This document shows, one piece after another, positions 15,501 to 26,819 of a stretch of 64,000 bases of DNA. Position 1 is the stretch's first letter. Each line of letters begins with the position of its first letter. The stretch comes from Siphlonurus alternatus. Lineage: Eukaryota > Arthropoda > Insecta > Ephemeroptera > Siphlonuridae. The translations under genes and the position numbers were made by a program. The notes beneath the pieces were generated by a model. It was not told the origin of the DNA. It saw only the letters and a list, made by a program, of their open reading frames with translations, and ran no database searches. The DNA lies in NCBI GenBank assembly GCA_949825025.1, contig OX463780.1:22584229-22648228 (forward strand), written 5' to 3'.

Positions 15501-17455
15501 ATAAATTAAAGGACGCTTACCACCACGCCGTGTATTGCAGCTATGTTGGTGCTCCGAGGCGGAGACGACGGGCAATAATGAGCGTCTCTGCTAACTCGGT
15601 GCAATGTTCTAGCTGCCTGCCGAGGACTGTAAGTGAGCTAGCCGAGCCTCGCGCCAAATATGTACGTTGTTCCCTCCTCCTAACGTTACTGCAACCAACG
15701 TACGTGTCTGTCCTGCCTGCCTGCTGAGTGCTGATGGTGCCTTTTATTAGTGTTGTGTGGCCTGCAGATATGCGGTTTCCTCGGTTCCCAGTACTCATAT
15801 GTCACTGAGAACCAAAGAAATTGTACTATAGTGTTTGTTGTTAATTATTTGTATTGCTAGTGTTTTGTAAATAGTACCTTTAGTGTATAATTACATTCTA
15901 ATTAATATAAAATTCTCACCGGAGGTAGTCAAAGTTATAATACTTATGAACTTCTTGCTTGTATTTGAATTTTGAAATACAGTACGAAGCTCTGAATTAG
16001 TGTAGTAAATTAGGCATATTTACGGATTTCAAAAATTGAAATACGATCAGGAGGGCCGGAATGTTACATTTTCGGCTGCTTTCGGTGGGAATGTTCATTT
16101 CATTAGATTGTAGCTTGATGGTGTTTAATCTACCAAAATTGAATCGTATAAAAGATGGGCATTTTAAACTAATATACATCAGATACTAAGGTTTATTGAC
16201 AATAATTTATAGCTAACGGTATCTTATTCAAGGTTACAAGTAATAGCAAATGAATATTTTTTTGCTGCAAAATAATAAAAAAAAAAAACTAAAAACAAAA
16301 AAAAAAAAAATAAATAAATAAAAGAATCCTCTTATAAAAAGGTATCGCCATCAATATTCGGTAGTTATTATATTAATTTTTATCCCATGCAACATGACCA
16401 AACCTGTAAATATATATCTTGTAGAAATTACCAATTCTTTAGGTAACCTGTTGATAGAAATACCTTTATATATTATATTATATACTGTATGAGTGAATGG
16501 TATACTTATATAGAGCCTGAAGTATATAATATGCATAATATGTTAATCAAACAATCATCTTTACTGAATTTTGAACATAAATAATAAGTAGTATGATATT
16601 TAAATTCAGAAATATTTAATTTTATTTAATTAATAAATATATTGATTAATTAATATTTACCTGTGCGAATTGCCTTTATTTGTGCTTTTGATGTTGCTTT
16701 AAAAGTATTAAATTAATAGGCGCATTTCCATGGAGCGTGGAAAGCTTGCTTCAATGTCATATGGCGTCCATGTTGGCGTGGAAAAATCGCGGCGCGATTT
16801 AATCGCTGCGAGAAAGCGATTTTTCCACGCCAACATGGCCGCCATATGACATTGAAGCAAGTGCGCCTTTCTCGCCGCGTCAAGCCTCGCTTGACATTCG
16901 CTCCATGGAAATACACTTTTTGCTAAATGCCAATTTTTTTTTACATTGAGTATAGTAAAATTGATATAAAAATACATTTTTACTTTAAAATTCAATGGAG
17001 TTATCCTGATTTGTTGAAAATTCATAACATTGATATCATCATTAAATCACATGTCTTGTAACAAGATAGAAATGTCAGACACGAGATTGACAGACGTCAC
17101 CATATTCTCTTGATTGCAGGTGTTCACGGCGTACGAGACTGGTCTGGCAAGCGGCACGAGCCTCAAACTGCACGTGACAGCACGTACCACAGCCAGGGAG
17201 GTTGTTGACCTCGTTGTTCGCCAACTCAACATGGCAGTGGTTCTGAAAGGTCGATCTGGTCCAGTCTACGGCAGCGAACAACTTAAATCATTCTGTCTAG
17301 TAGCAGTCATAGGAGCTCGTGAAAGATGTTTAAGAGATGATTTTAGACCTTTAGCTTTACAAAATCCATGGCGTAAAGGTCGTTTATATGTACGTATGAA
17401 ACAAGATGTGTTGGCTGCTATAGAACAAAGCTCAAGACATTCTGCGTATCTTTAA
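580..17455 (+). CDS. Ankfn1: Ankyrin-repeat and fibronectin-III protein, Ankfn1 / Wide awake (17 coding exons)
   Basis: Exons joined in frame: 580-1030, 3571-3675, 6073-6151, 6628-6731, 8208-8420, 8478-8591, 8849-9037, 9914-10142, 10435-10567, 10907-11020, 11204-11434, 11657-11823, 12156-12383, 12903-13167, 13993-14305, 14470-14987, 17120-17455; 1262 residues. Residues 1-150 are low-complexity (His/Ser/Pro, acidic-Tyr run). Ankyrin-like repeats (LFAAVEHGHVDKARTIL; DGLSPLDVAVLNNSRPMAK) lie at about 185-245, and an FN3 domain at about 319-418 (PSLVALDVTGTTIVTVRF ... YFFRVYCGN). Next come the conserved family block (LTRGLYLGYLKLRSSVD, about 670) and a Ser/Pro-rich tail. The C-terminal domain at 1152-1262 (FTAYETGLASGTSLKLHV ... 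VAVIGARERCLRDDF) resembles a Ras-association fold. The Drosophila homologue Wide awake and mouse Ankfn1/Nmf9 act in neurons (clock output, sleep timing, vestibular function). All junctions keep phase; intron 13 uses a GC donor. Family identity is firm; the first exon and true N-terminus are less so. Confidence 0.9.
9505..9698. mobile_element. Palindromic MITE-like element in Ankfn1 intron 7
   Basis: Outer inverted ends read TCGCAGTGTAT (9505) and its complement ending at 9698. The arms pair over the block around ACCATTT..TACCAT..AGCATTTCTAACTG, folding about a GGCC near 9630. The left arm alone carries an extra 35 bp perfect palindrome (9518-9552). No ORF and no clear target duplication. It is a non-autonomous foldback of unknown superfamily. 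Confidence 0.65.
12384..12902 (+). other. GC-AG intron of Ankfn1
   Basis: The donor reads AG|GCAAGT, the classic strong GC-donor consensus, and the acceptor is CTGCAG. Only this donor joins SHR to LYDAEVVEVSPEVSF in the conserved frame. The nearby GT at 12388 shifts the downstream exon out of frame. Confidence 0.8.
15541..15628 (+). other. Candidate alternative (poison) exon in Ankfn1 intron 16
   Basis: An 88 bp segment of GC-rich, exon-like sequence is bounded by a good acceptor (TGTATTGCAG) and a consensus donor (ACT|GTAAGT) in otherwise AT-rich intron. Spliced after the exon ending at 14987 (phase 0), it reads 17 residues and then hits TAA at 15592. Inclusion would remove the conserved C-terminal domain encoded at 17120-17455. 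It could be a regulated exon or a cryptic decoy. Confidence 0.35.
16724..16912. mobile_element. Foldback MITE in Ankfn1 intron 16
   Basis: Terminal inverted repeats ATTTCCATGGAGCG mark both ends. Inner arms pair almost perfectly over GCTTGCTTCAATGTCATATG and over the CCACGCCAACATGG region. GC-rich core, no coding capacity. No convincing target duplication was seen. Confidence 0.7.
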
Positions 17456-17500
17456 CGTTAAACATCAACAAAATGCTCTCTGAAAATAAAATTTATAAAT
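17456..17500 (+). promoter_or_regulatory. Ankfn1 3' UTR start and polyadenylation signal
   Basis: An AATAAA hexamer at 17485-17490 lies 30 bp after the TAA stop at 17453-17455. Further AT-rich hexamers downstream could give longer 3' UTRs. Confidence 0.45.
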
Positions 17501-20500
17501 ACATGGATAATCTGCATGTGTGCACTTTCTTAACTGTTCTGCATTTATAAAATACATTGAGGAATAAGAGAATTATGAGACGTGATTTTTTTTTTTTTCG
17601 TGAGTTTTCTAAGCTCTGAGAGAAATGTAAAAAACTGAGAAAAACATGCTTGTAAAATAAATTAAACTAAAGATAAAACGATTACATTGAAAAAAAAAGT
17701 CGTATAACTTTTTATACTCGATTCAGTAAAGCAAACAGAACGTTCGTTACAGTTTATCCATGTAATAACAAAATGTTAAATTGCTATATGACAACTACTA
17801 CAACAAATATTTAAATAAAAAAAAATACATAACGTGTCAATCAACGTACAAAGGCCTACTTAAAACTTATTTGATAATTCACAAAATTGGTGCAATTTTT
17901 CAAAACGTTTTAATATCTTGCCAGCTATGCTGACGTAACAGCAAAAAAATCAACATAATTTTTTTATCCAATAGGTTAAGGAGAAAAATAATTAGTAAAC
18001 AAACAAGAAATGTTGCTGATAATTTTTTTTAATAATTTTTGACAAAGGCGTTATTTTTAATGCATGAATGATACTCATGGGTATGAAAAAATAAAGTGAT
18101 AAATATTTTAAAGAAGAACAAACAAAAAAATTAAGAAATTTTTGCGAGATTTCTATTGGATATAACTTTGCATTAATATAGTTATGTATACTGTACGTGT
18201 ATAAAAATTTATGTTAAATGTAAATAAATATATAAAAAAAAGTGATCAGCATTTTGTTATGGTGTGTATAAATTAATTGTGTGTAAAAAAAATGTGGGCT
18301 TTTATAAAATTTTAAATAAGGTTAGAAAATAATAATTATGATATTATTATTCCCACATAATATATAGATAATTATGGCATATTGTTTTGCCAATGTTCCT
18401 GTGTAAAAAAAAAAAGATTATTTTATAACAAATTGTTGCCTCATAATTAATTATTGTTAAATATTTAAGAGGTACTGTAATAATTATATATAGCTTATAT
18501 TTGTTGATGATCCATAGGAAATTATTACTTGTAAGAAAAAAAAGGTAACGTACCAATAATTGTAATATTTATCAGAGGTTATTTACCTGGAAAGCTAAAA
18601 AATGTTCTTTTTAATATGTGAGTACGATTAACTAAGGGTGACAACAAATTAAAAAAGCTTGGTAACGAAATTCATATCTTCTTATTGTAAAAACACCAAC
18701 AAAAGTACTTAAATTTATAAATGGGCAGATTCAATGTTTCAAAAAAAAAGGGTGTCCTAAATGTGATGTTATAAATGTTAAACCACTAAAATATTGTTTA
18801 ACAAATAAAATGCAATCTAATTTTCCCACCAAATATTTAGATTTTAATGCACTGGTGCTAATAAAGCTAAATATTTTATATTTTTAATGACAAGCATAAA
18901 AAAATATATATGTTTAATTACAACAATGCAACTGAATCAATCAATCCGAGCTTGTTTTTATTTCTTTTAATAATAAAAAAACTATACATTATTTGATCCA
19001 TCCATGTTTAAATGTGCTGAAAATACTCGTTTAAATAGCATTCTATATATTATATAAAAAGCTTTATCGTAAAATAAAATTTGAAAGACGAAAATGTGTG
19101 CTCAAATGCGACACGCAGTTGTTACGCACAGTGTTTTAATTGTTGAATGTTAATTGTAATTAAAACATTTTTATTTTCAGTTTTTACCCTTGCTCATGGA
19201 GTTTTTATGTAAACAAGAAAATAAAGGCAGTATAAAATTATGATGATGATTAAATAAAAAAACTGTTTTTCATGTTAATGGAAGTCATTAATTTATTTAT
19301 AATCTAAACCTTTACCAGAAGTGGATTCACACATGGGAGTGGGGGAAGCAGAATTAAGTGCACATGTTGTTGTTTTTAGTTTTTATTCATAAAATTTTAG
19401 TTAGTATTCAGTTAAAAATAAACCATAAAAAAATATAAAATATATAAAACGTCTGTGAAAAAGGGTACACTAAAATTTTTGTGCCATATATTGGAATTTA
19501 AGTCAGTTAAGATTTTTAGTAATGTAATATGTAATAATCATATATATATATATAATATATAATTTGAACATAAGAACTAAAAGAGAGGTGTTAAAAAGCA
19601 TGATAACTGTGTGCTCTGATAAGAGCTAAGAGAGCAGGTATTAGTGATGACCTTTTTTTTTTTTTTAAATATGTTCATTCGGAAATAAAACATACAATGG
19701 AAATACAAATTAGACCCCAAGAGTTTAGAACTCGATCGTAAGCGAGGAACGCTAGTTTGTTGTTTATGAATCTCGGAAAAGATGACAGAAATAAAAAACA
19801 TGTACCTTTTTTATAAATTGTAAAAATTAATACATAATTATATGACATAATTAATAAATAAATTACATAAAAATTAGAAAAGTAATATAGAATAGACACT
19901 TAAAGACAAATTACTATATAAATATAATTTATAAAGATAATACAAACACAAAAAATAAAATAATTAAAAATGCTTCTAGTACATTTTTTTTTTATATAAT
20001 TTGAATTTAGATGTATAAAATTTAGATCAGAGGAAGACTGCAATAGCTGCAATGTTGCAGCTAACCATCAACTTTATATTATTGCCAAGATACCAAGAGG
20101 GTCTACTAAACATTGACATGATTAGGCGGCAGATCAACTAAAACTTTGCAATGCGATCAGAAACTTCGAAGATCATGCGAAGTTCCCACCACCTGATGTT
20201 GCCTTCGTATATACATACTTGAGACTGGTTTAACCAACGGATTTCAAGTTTAGTGCAGTTTATAATAAATTACATGCAAAAAAAAAAAAAAAAAAACGAA
20301 AAAACTGCATGAATTTTCTATTGCATATTTGAAATTTTGGATACAGCATCTAGCTCCAGTTATGTACTGTCAATTTTTTTGAGATTTTTTTAACCCTTAA
20401 AATCTGGATGAAAAATGCTGCTGCGTCACAGTCATGACAACGTCTTTCACTAGCTATGATGCTTGCATGTTAAATATTTGCATGAATGACGTCACAACGT

Positions 20501-20735
20501 TTTGGACAATGATTTTGAGGGTGTTGGATGATTTAAAAAATGTGAAAAAAATCGAGGTACATTACTCTATTCAAATATGTAATTAAAAATGTCATGTATA
20601 GGTATACATTGTGTGTCATATTTTGCGAAAGAGCTGTCTTAACTTCTTTCTTTATTAATAATATTATTTAATATATATTATTAAAATTCATCGAACTTTG
20701 CCGTATTCAAAGAAAATATAATTATATACCTTCTG
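17501..20735. other. AT-rich spacer without recognisable genes
   Basis: Strongly A/T-rich with homopolymer runs; only short chance ORFs. It may include long 3' UTR of Ankfn1. A somewhat less AT-rich patch near 20030-20240 shows no protein or RNA signature I can support. Confidence 0.5.
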
Positions 20736-20738
20736 CAG

Positions 20739-20859
<121 letters not shown>

Positions 20860-21189
20860 CCCCATTTTATAAAATACATGTTATATGTAGTTGTAATATA
20901 TTATTCAAATCCAATGTCAGTTTTTTTTCCCTCACTGAGCACTTCTTTAATTGCAAAAATGAAACACTTCAATATCTATTCATAACATGTAATTCTACAA
21001 TAATTATAAACTGTGTACGTTTTAAATTTTCAGTGACGTATCACTAATCCCCTTATACTGAAGGAGTATAACATTATAGTGTGGTACTTCTACCAGGAAG
21101 CGTTCAGATTTAGTAAAGTGTGTTCTAGCAAAGAATACGATTACGTCACATTGAAGTATACAGTGGTTGGTGCTACTGTATTGGCATCT

Positions 21190-21386
21190 GCGCTTTGAAT
21201 CGCCGACCGATCAATATCCAGCGAGAGAGGAGGGTAGTTGAGAATTAGGCGCTCCACAGAGTGAGTGCAGCGTGCGAGCCAGAGAGATCGCTCTGTCAGG
21301 GAGTGGCTGCCATCCGTGGTGAAGAGTCGTGGTCACCCATGGAGACGACAGAAACACCCTTTGCAACAATCACTCACCAGATGTGG
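21190..21386 (+). other. Probable non-coding first exon of the GT92 gene
   Basis: A GC-balanced island in AT-rich DNA ends at a strong donor (ATGTGG|GTAAGG, 21386/21387). The next + strand acceptor with exon character is at 26784, directly upstream of the GT92 start codon. Joining them gives a 5' leader. An ATG at 21339 opens a short upstream ORF (METTETPFATITHQMWW) that stops just after the junction. A CRE-like TACGTCA lies upstream at about 21143. Exon start is a guess. Confidence 0.45.
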
Positions 21387-24030
21387 GTAAGGATCTTTAC
21401 GATAAAGTACTGTTACAGATTTTATATAATTATTTAGTTTTATTCAGAGTTAGTACTTAGTTACTTTACTCTTTTACTCTTTTACAAAATCTCATTGCTG
21501 AAATTTCTGTTTTGTGAAAATATCGGTTCCTGTTAGACTTAATTTGTTTTAGATTTTAACGTTGTTTTTTTATGTTATTACATGATTATGCAAATTAAAC
21601 TATTTGTTTTTCAAACATATTTACATTAACAAACTATTCATTATGCTGTGATGAAAAGGTATCTAGAGACACTATTATTATTTATTAATATTTATTTATA
21701 GCAACGACAAAGTTGATATTCATTATTGGACTTGAAGATTTCATTTTTTTTTTAATGTTAATACAACATCCATTGTACCTTATTTTTATATTATAATGAG
21801 CAAAGTTCCATTTTATTCATGCGTGTAACTCCCCTTACTAATTACCTTTAAAATAAACTAATTAAAATGAACACATTCATGTCTATGTACATAATTAAGA
21901 GAGAAGCACATTGTTCACATAATAAACATAGGGGGGTTGTTAGCTATTGATCCATGTTAAATCCTTGCTTCTTATGTAACACGTTAAGTCCATATTTACT
22001 TCTAGAATAAGATCTGCAAACTTACATTACGCCCTAATGACGCGCCTTTGTCCAGCAAGTCGCTCTTTCATTCCTTTCAAAGGCACGTCTCCGCACAGCT
22101 CGCTTGCAAATATTTACACGTCTGGATGAAAGACACAATTTAACTCTGACATCATCACACCGGATAAGAAAACTTGCAATGTTTTTACAGTTGCAATTAA
22201 AAAAAAAAAAAGAACGGTTCCTTAAGCATTGACAATTTTCTATTTTTTAATTTTTTTATATAGTTCTATTTAAATTTTAATTTTATGGAATGAAAGAAGT
22301 TATGTATTATAAAATTTAGTGTTGATTTATTCTTAATTCTTTGCTCTTAATGTAGCGTGTAACATGCCAGGCAAATTTATACAGTACGTGCAATGAGATT
22401 TTGTGATAAGCAACATGGTTTATATTATTCTCCATATCTTATTTGTGTTTTCTAAACGCATGTATACCGACTATTACAAAAGTATTATACAGTATAGACC
22501 ATATAGGGCTTACTAAATAAAATATACAACATATAAAGTGAGAGCATATAAAAAAAAGTTGATGTTTGCTTCATATTTTTATTTTATTTTCTTTATTCGA
22601 ACTTTTTCGATTGTACAAGACAACATAAGTTCATGTCAATTAAACTAATATTAACAAAAATACATAACAATAACATCCAAACATAATACAAACATGACTT
22701 TTATCAAGCATAAACTTTTTTAACTAATATAATTATGTAGGTATACGTCGTTGTATTATTATACAAATATCTCTATGTATATAGTAAAGCTACATTTGTT
22801 AGTTATATTAATTTTTCCCCAATATGGCACTTTTAATTATTAATAACTATATAGTGTAAAGTTTGTTTGTTTTTTTCTGTCGATCGATTCGATTAAATTT
22901 AATTAAAAAAATTATTTGGAATTTGTTTCAATTAAGTAAAGGAATTTGTTATTATTTAAAACCCAAGCTGTATCTTAAAATAATATGAGGTAGTAATTTT
23001 ATTCATCTTTACTTAGGAGATAAAAATTTAATACGAACTCATTTTGTAAGTGCATGATGATAAAGTTTAAGGTAGAGCACACAATAATCAGCTGCACAGT
23101 TACATAAAGATAACCTTCATCTCTTGTCATGACAAATTGGATGGTCTGTAACGTTTCTCCTGTTGACTCCTGAACAACTGCGGTGCAGGTCACGTGACTG
23201 TGACGTCACCAGCTGATCGAACAGGCTGCCTGTATCTTGACTCGGTCCTTAGCTGATGAGAACTCCCCGGGGTTTACATACAGGTCGTACAGTTTAAATA
23301 TCCACCTCTAAATATTCACTGCTTGAGCACACGCTTGATCTCAAGCACTTAAAGATGAATTCACCGGTCCCTCGATCGCTCTTATCCAAAATTGACATTT
23401 AAATTCTGCTGACTTTGCCATATTATATGTTGATGATAGGATTTAAAAGAGACTAAAAGTGTATTAAAATTATGCAGCATTAATTTTCTTTTTTTACTAT
23501 CATATAAAGTAGTTAAGAGAAATTAGCAAGTCAAAATAGATTTTAATCTTATGAAATTAAAAATAGCAAGGTAAGGGAATTTGCATCTCAAATTTACTTT
23601 TCTCTTGTTATTTTAGTATACTAAATTTTAGTTGAGCTTGAATAAAATAAAATATTTAGCGACCTCATAAAGCTTTAACACTTCATGCCAGCTTTTTATT
23701 CGATACGATATACACACATAATCCTTTTTAATTATATAGTTTCAGTATAAACCTAAAGTTAACTTTCATGATTAAGATTAACTGCATGTCTGAAACTTCC
23801 TGGCGAAGGTAATTTATGTTTTCATTAATTTAAATTTACACCTAAATTTTAATTAAAAAGAGAGAGAGAACATCATTTAAAAACACACAAAAAAGTACAA
23901 AAATAAGAAAAAATATATCAATTAGATTTTGTATGTAAAATGAAAAACACTAGCTGTTAACATTAAGTAATTATATTTTAATTTTGATTGATATATAAGA
24001 TATAACAGTATGTACAAAATATCAATAATT

Positions 24031-25356
24031 TTACTGTTGATAATTTGTTCTTCTATACTGTGCAGCTCGTGCGAGGTTTCTGGTTTCATCAACGTAACTG
24101 GTTTTAAAGAATACTCCCTCAGCCTCGTTGATATTTTGTTGACATTGGTTACAGTTCTCTGAGCGAGGTTTGTACACTCTAGACTGTTTCTCTTGCTGTT
24201 TCTCTAATGTCATCAAGTCCTGACACATGCTGTTGTACAAACACTCTCTATTTTGCATGTGATCAATCATCGGACCACCGTTTAATTGCTCTGCTCTGTT
24301 AATATAGTGGCTAAACACGGATGTTTTCTCGCAGTGTTCCGACGAGTCAAAGTTTTCAAAGCACTTAGTGTGCATGTGAATACCGTGGTATCTAGGGCGT
24401 TCTCGTCTTTTCCAATCATCATTAGGTTTTATTTCTTTTAATTGAGCACAAGGTCTAGCAAATGCAGGAAGAGAATTTTTATCATCATGGTGAGTTTTAG
24501 ACTTTATTGTTTTATTATTATTTTTATCACTATTCTTATTTTTTAATTCCTTTGAATTTAATGTATCTTTATTTGACATTAATTCATAATTTTCTTTATT
24601 TTTCTTTATTTTATTTTCTTCCTTCTTATTATTTTTATTTTTTGGTGTATTCTGATTTGTAGTAGCATTACGTTTTGGTTCTAATAATTTTTTCCTGTTT
24701 AGAGAATCATTTTTTTTAGATTTTGCAATATTAGTTTTGCTATCTGCATCTTTAGACTTGTTAGTTGCACTCTTAGACTTGTTTATTATATTAGTTGCGC
24801 TCTTAGACTTAATAGTTGCACTTTTGTTTGACTTGCTGGCAGCAGCAGCAGATGTCACTGCACTCGATTTACTTGATAAGTCTTTAAGTTTACCTTTTTT
24901 ATTTTTCTTCTTACCGCTCTTGGTATCATCATGTACTTGCTCAAGTTTACTTAAATCATCAACGGTAATCTCCTCTTCTTTTTTATCATTTTTAGGTTTC
25001 TTCTTTGTTAACACCTTTCTTCTGGCTGGTTCTTTGTCTTCTACGTAGGGTTCCCTTGGTTTAATTTTATACGCATCGTCATTTTCATCAGCATCTACAT
25101 TTGGTATAAAATTTTTCTGATACAATCTTTTCCTTTCTTCACGCATTTTCTTGACTTTATCATGGTCGATTATTTTATTGATTACTTCTGGATTTAAAGA
25201 GGCATCGACGAAAATTTTGACCTTATTTTTGTTGTTATGACAAAATCTTAGATGAAAATAAGCAGCAGTTTCTTGGCCAGTTTTATAAAATAATTTTTCT
25301 TTAAAAATTCTTTCTATCATTTGTCCATTATTTTTATTTTCACTTGTATTATGCAT
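24031..25356 (-). CDS. Uncharacterised Lys/Asn/Ser-rich intronless protein, 441 residues, nested in GT92 intron 1
   Basis: One long uninterrupted frame starts at ATG 25356 and ends at TAA 24031. The N-terminal ~110 residues look ordered (MIERIFKEKLFYKTGQETAA; DASLNPEVINKIIDHDKVKK). Residues about 115-300 are low-complexity Lys/Asn/Ser/Ala with SKSATN-type repeats. The C-terminal ~140 residues are again ordered and Cys/His-rich (YHGIHMHTKCFENFDSSEHC; RECLYNSMCQDLMTLEK; CNQC). No signal peptide or membrane segment. A 1.3 kb open frame in AT-rich DNA is far beyond chance, so it is probably a real gene. I do not recognise the family. Being intronless, on the opposite strand and inside another gene's intron suggests a retrogene (inference). 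Confidence 0.75.
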   Translation of the reverse strand: MHNTSENKNNGQMIERIFKEKLFYKTGQETAAYFHLRFCHNNKNKVKIFVDASLNPEVINKIIDHDKVKKMREERKRLYQKNFIPNVDADENDDAYKIKPREPYVEDKEPARRKVLTKKKPKNDKKEEEITVDDLSKLEQVHDDTKSGKKKNKKGKLKDLSSKSSAVTSAAAASKSNKSATIKSKSATNIINKSKSATNKSKDADSKTNIAKSKKNDSLNRKKLLEPKRNATTNQNTPKNKNNKKEENKIKKNKENYELMSNKDTLNSKELKNKNSDKNNNKTIKSKTHHDDKNSLPAFARPCAQLKEIKPNDDWKRRERPRYHGIHMHTKCFENFDSSEHCEKTSVFSHYINRAEQLNGGPMIDHMQNRECLYNSMCQDLMTLEKQQEKQSRVYKPRSENCNQCQQNINEAEGVFFKTSYVDETRNLARAAQYRRTNYQQ

Positions 25357-25865
25357 TTTTTTTTGTTAAATAATGTTTTTAAAATTTAAATATCTACACA
25401 AAATTTTGATAGTATAAAAAATTTCCAAATGTAACAGCCAAAATAAAAATAAAAAGAAGATTTAAAATATAAGTAACAATACCAAATTTATTTCATTGTT
25501 GCGCAAACATTGGACTTGTTGGACTTAAAACTACAGGAAAAGACATAATGAAGACGCATTTGTTTCACGTATAAGAACTTTAAAAATATTGATTAATATT
25601 TGAAAAGCTAAAGCAGTTAGCTATATATAATAAAAATAAAGAATAAACAATAATGATAAATCTTGGAATTTTACTGGATTTTTAACTGCACAATAAATAA
25701 TTCAGAGACACTTCGCTATCTAGTAATGCTTTAAAAAATTAAACACCTTACATCATCCAACATTATGCGTATAACCAACATTATATCACTTACGTCAATA
25801 TAGCTTATATGTTCTCGCATGTATACTATAATTTTAAATATCATTAAAATCTTCAAAAATCTCAC

Positions 25866-25960
25866 CTCTGTAAATTGTCACTGTCGCTATTAAAGCGTTT
25901 GAAAGACTCGTGTGTGCCGCACTACATTTGCTATAGCTTTACGGTGTATAATCAGTATAG
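25866..25960 (-). other. Possible 5' UTR exon of the nested minus-strand gene
   Basis: On the minus strand this GC-richer patch ends at ACAGAG|GTGAG (donor at 25865). An acceptor TGTGTAG lies at about 25394, 38 bp upstream of the ATG at 25356. The pairing would give a spliced leader. Upper boundary unknown; evidence is only two splice-like motifs. Confidence 0.25.
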
Positions 25961-26819
25961 ATTTCCTTCACTGTAATATAATATTACCTTGCATCAACAG
26001 ATAAAAAAGAAGTTATTACTGTAGATATTTTTCTAACTATAGAAACATCAAATTAATCAAGCCGAGGACATCAGTTATTTGAACATAAAATGTAACTGAC
26101 CAGTGAGTTATGTAATGAATAAAATAAAATAATGCTCTTTGCTCGAAAAAGTTATTTACTGAATTATATACAATAAAAATATTAACTTAAGTTTTAAATA
26201 ATAAAAAAAAAACAGTAAGTGCTTTATTCTTTGTTAGACTTTTAGGTTAACAGCTAAATTATTTAAAGAAACTCAAGACACATCTCGGGAAAGCATGAAT
26301 AAATAACGTCAGCGGCAGCTATATAGGTGTATACAGTCTATATAATGAGACGTGATAAACGTGTTTTGATTTGCTCACCTCTCCCAAAAATGCATTTCTT
26401 TGAATGTTGGTGCTCAACAAATCGAGTAAGAATAACGTTCAAGCTGCCCAGAAGTGCACTGAATGGCATCAAAATTTGTATTATGTGCATGTAAACTTAA
26501 AGCTTGAAGGATGTTTCATACATTTCCACATTACAGTACATTACATTGCCTTTGAAAATTTGTCTCACCATATTGTCCGAATCATGAATTGACATTATTT
26601 CCATTTCCTGACAAAGGGAATTTTCAGGGGTGATGATTATAATAGAATATGGCCATGAAGTATAACAAATATACGCATGACGCAACATGAGGAGTCACTC
26701 TATAATATTCTCTCGTCTTAGCAATATTGTCCCGATAATAAATATTAGACCTAGAACTGGAGATAAAATGTGTTGTGTTTCAGTGGTGAAGTTGCACCGT
26801 GGCGTAGCGGTGCTGCAGC

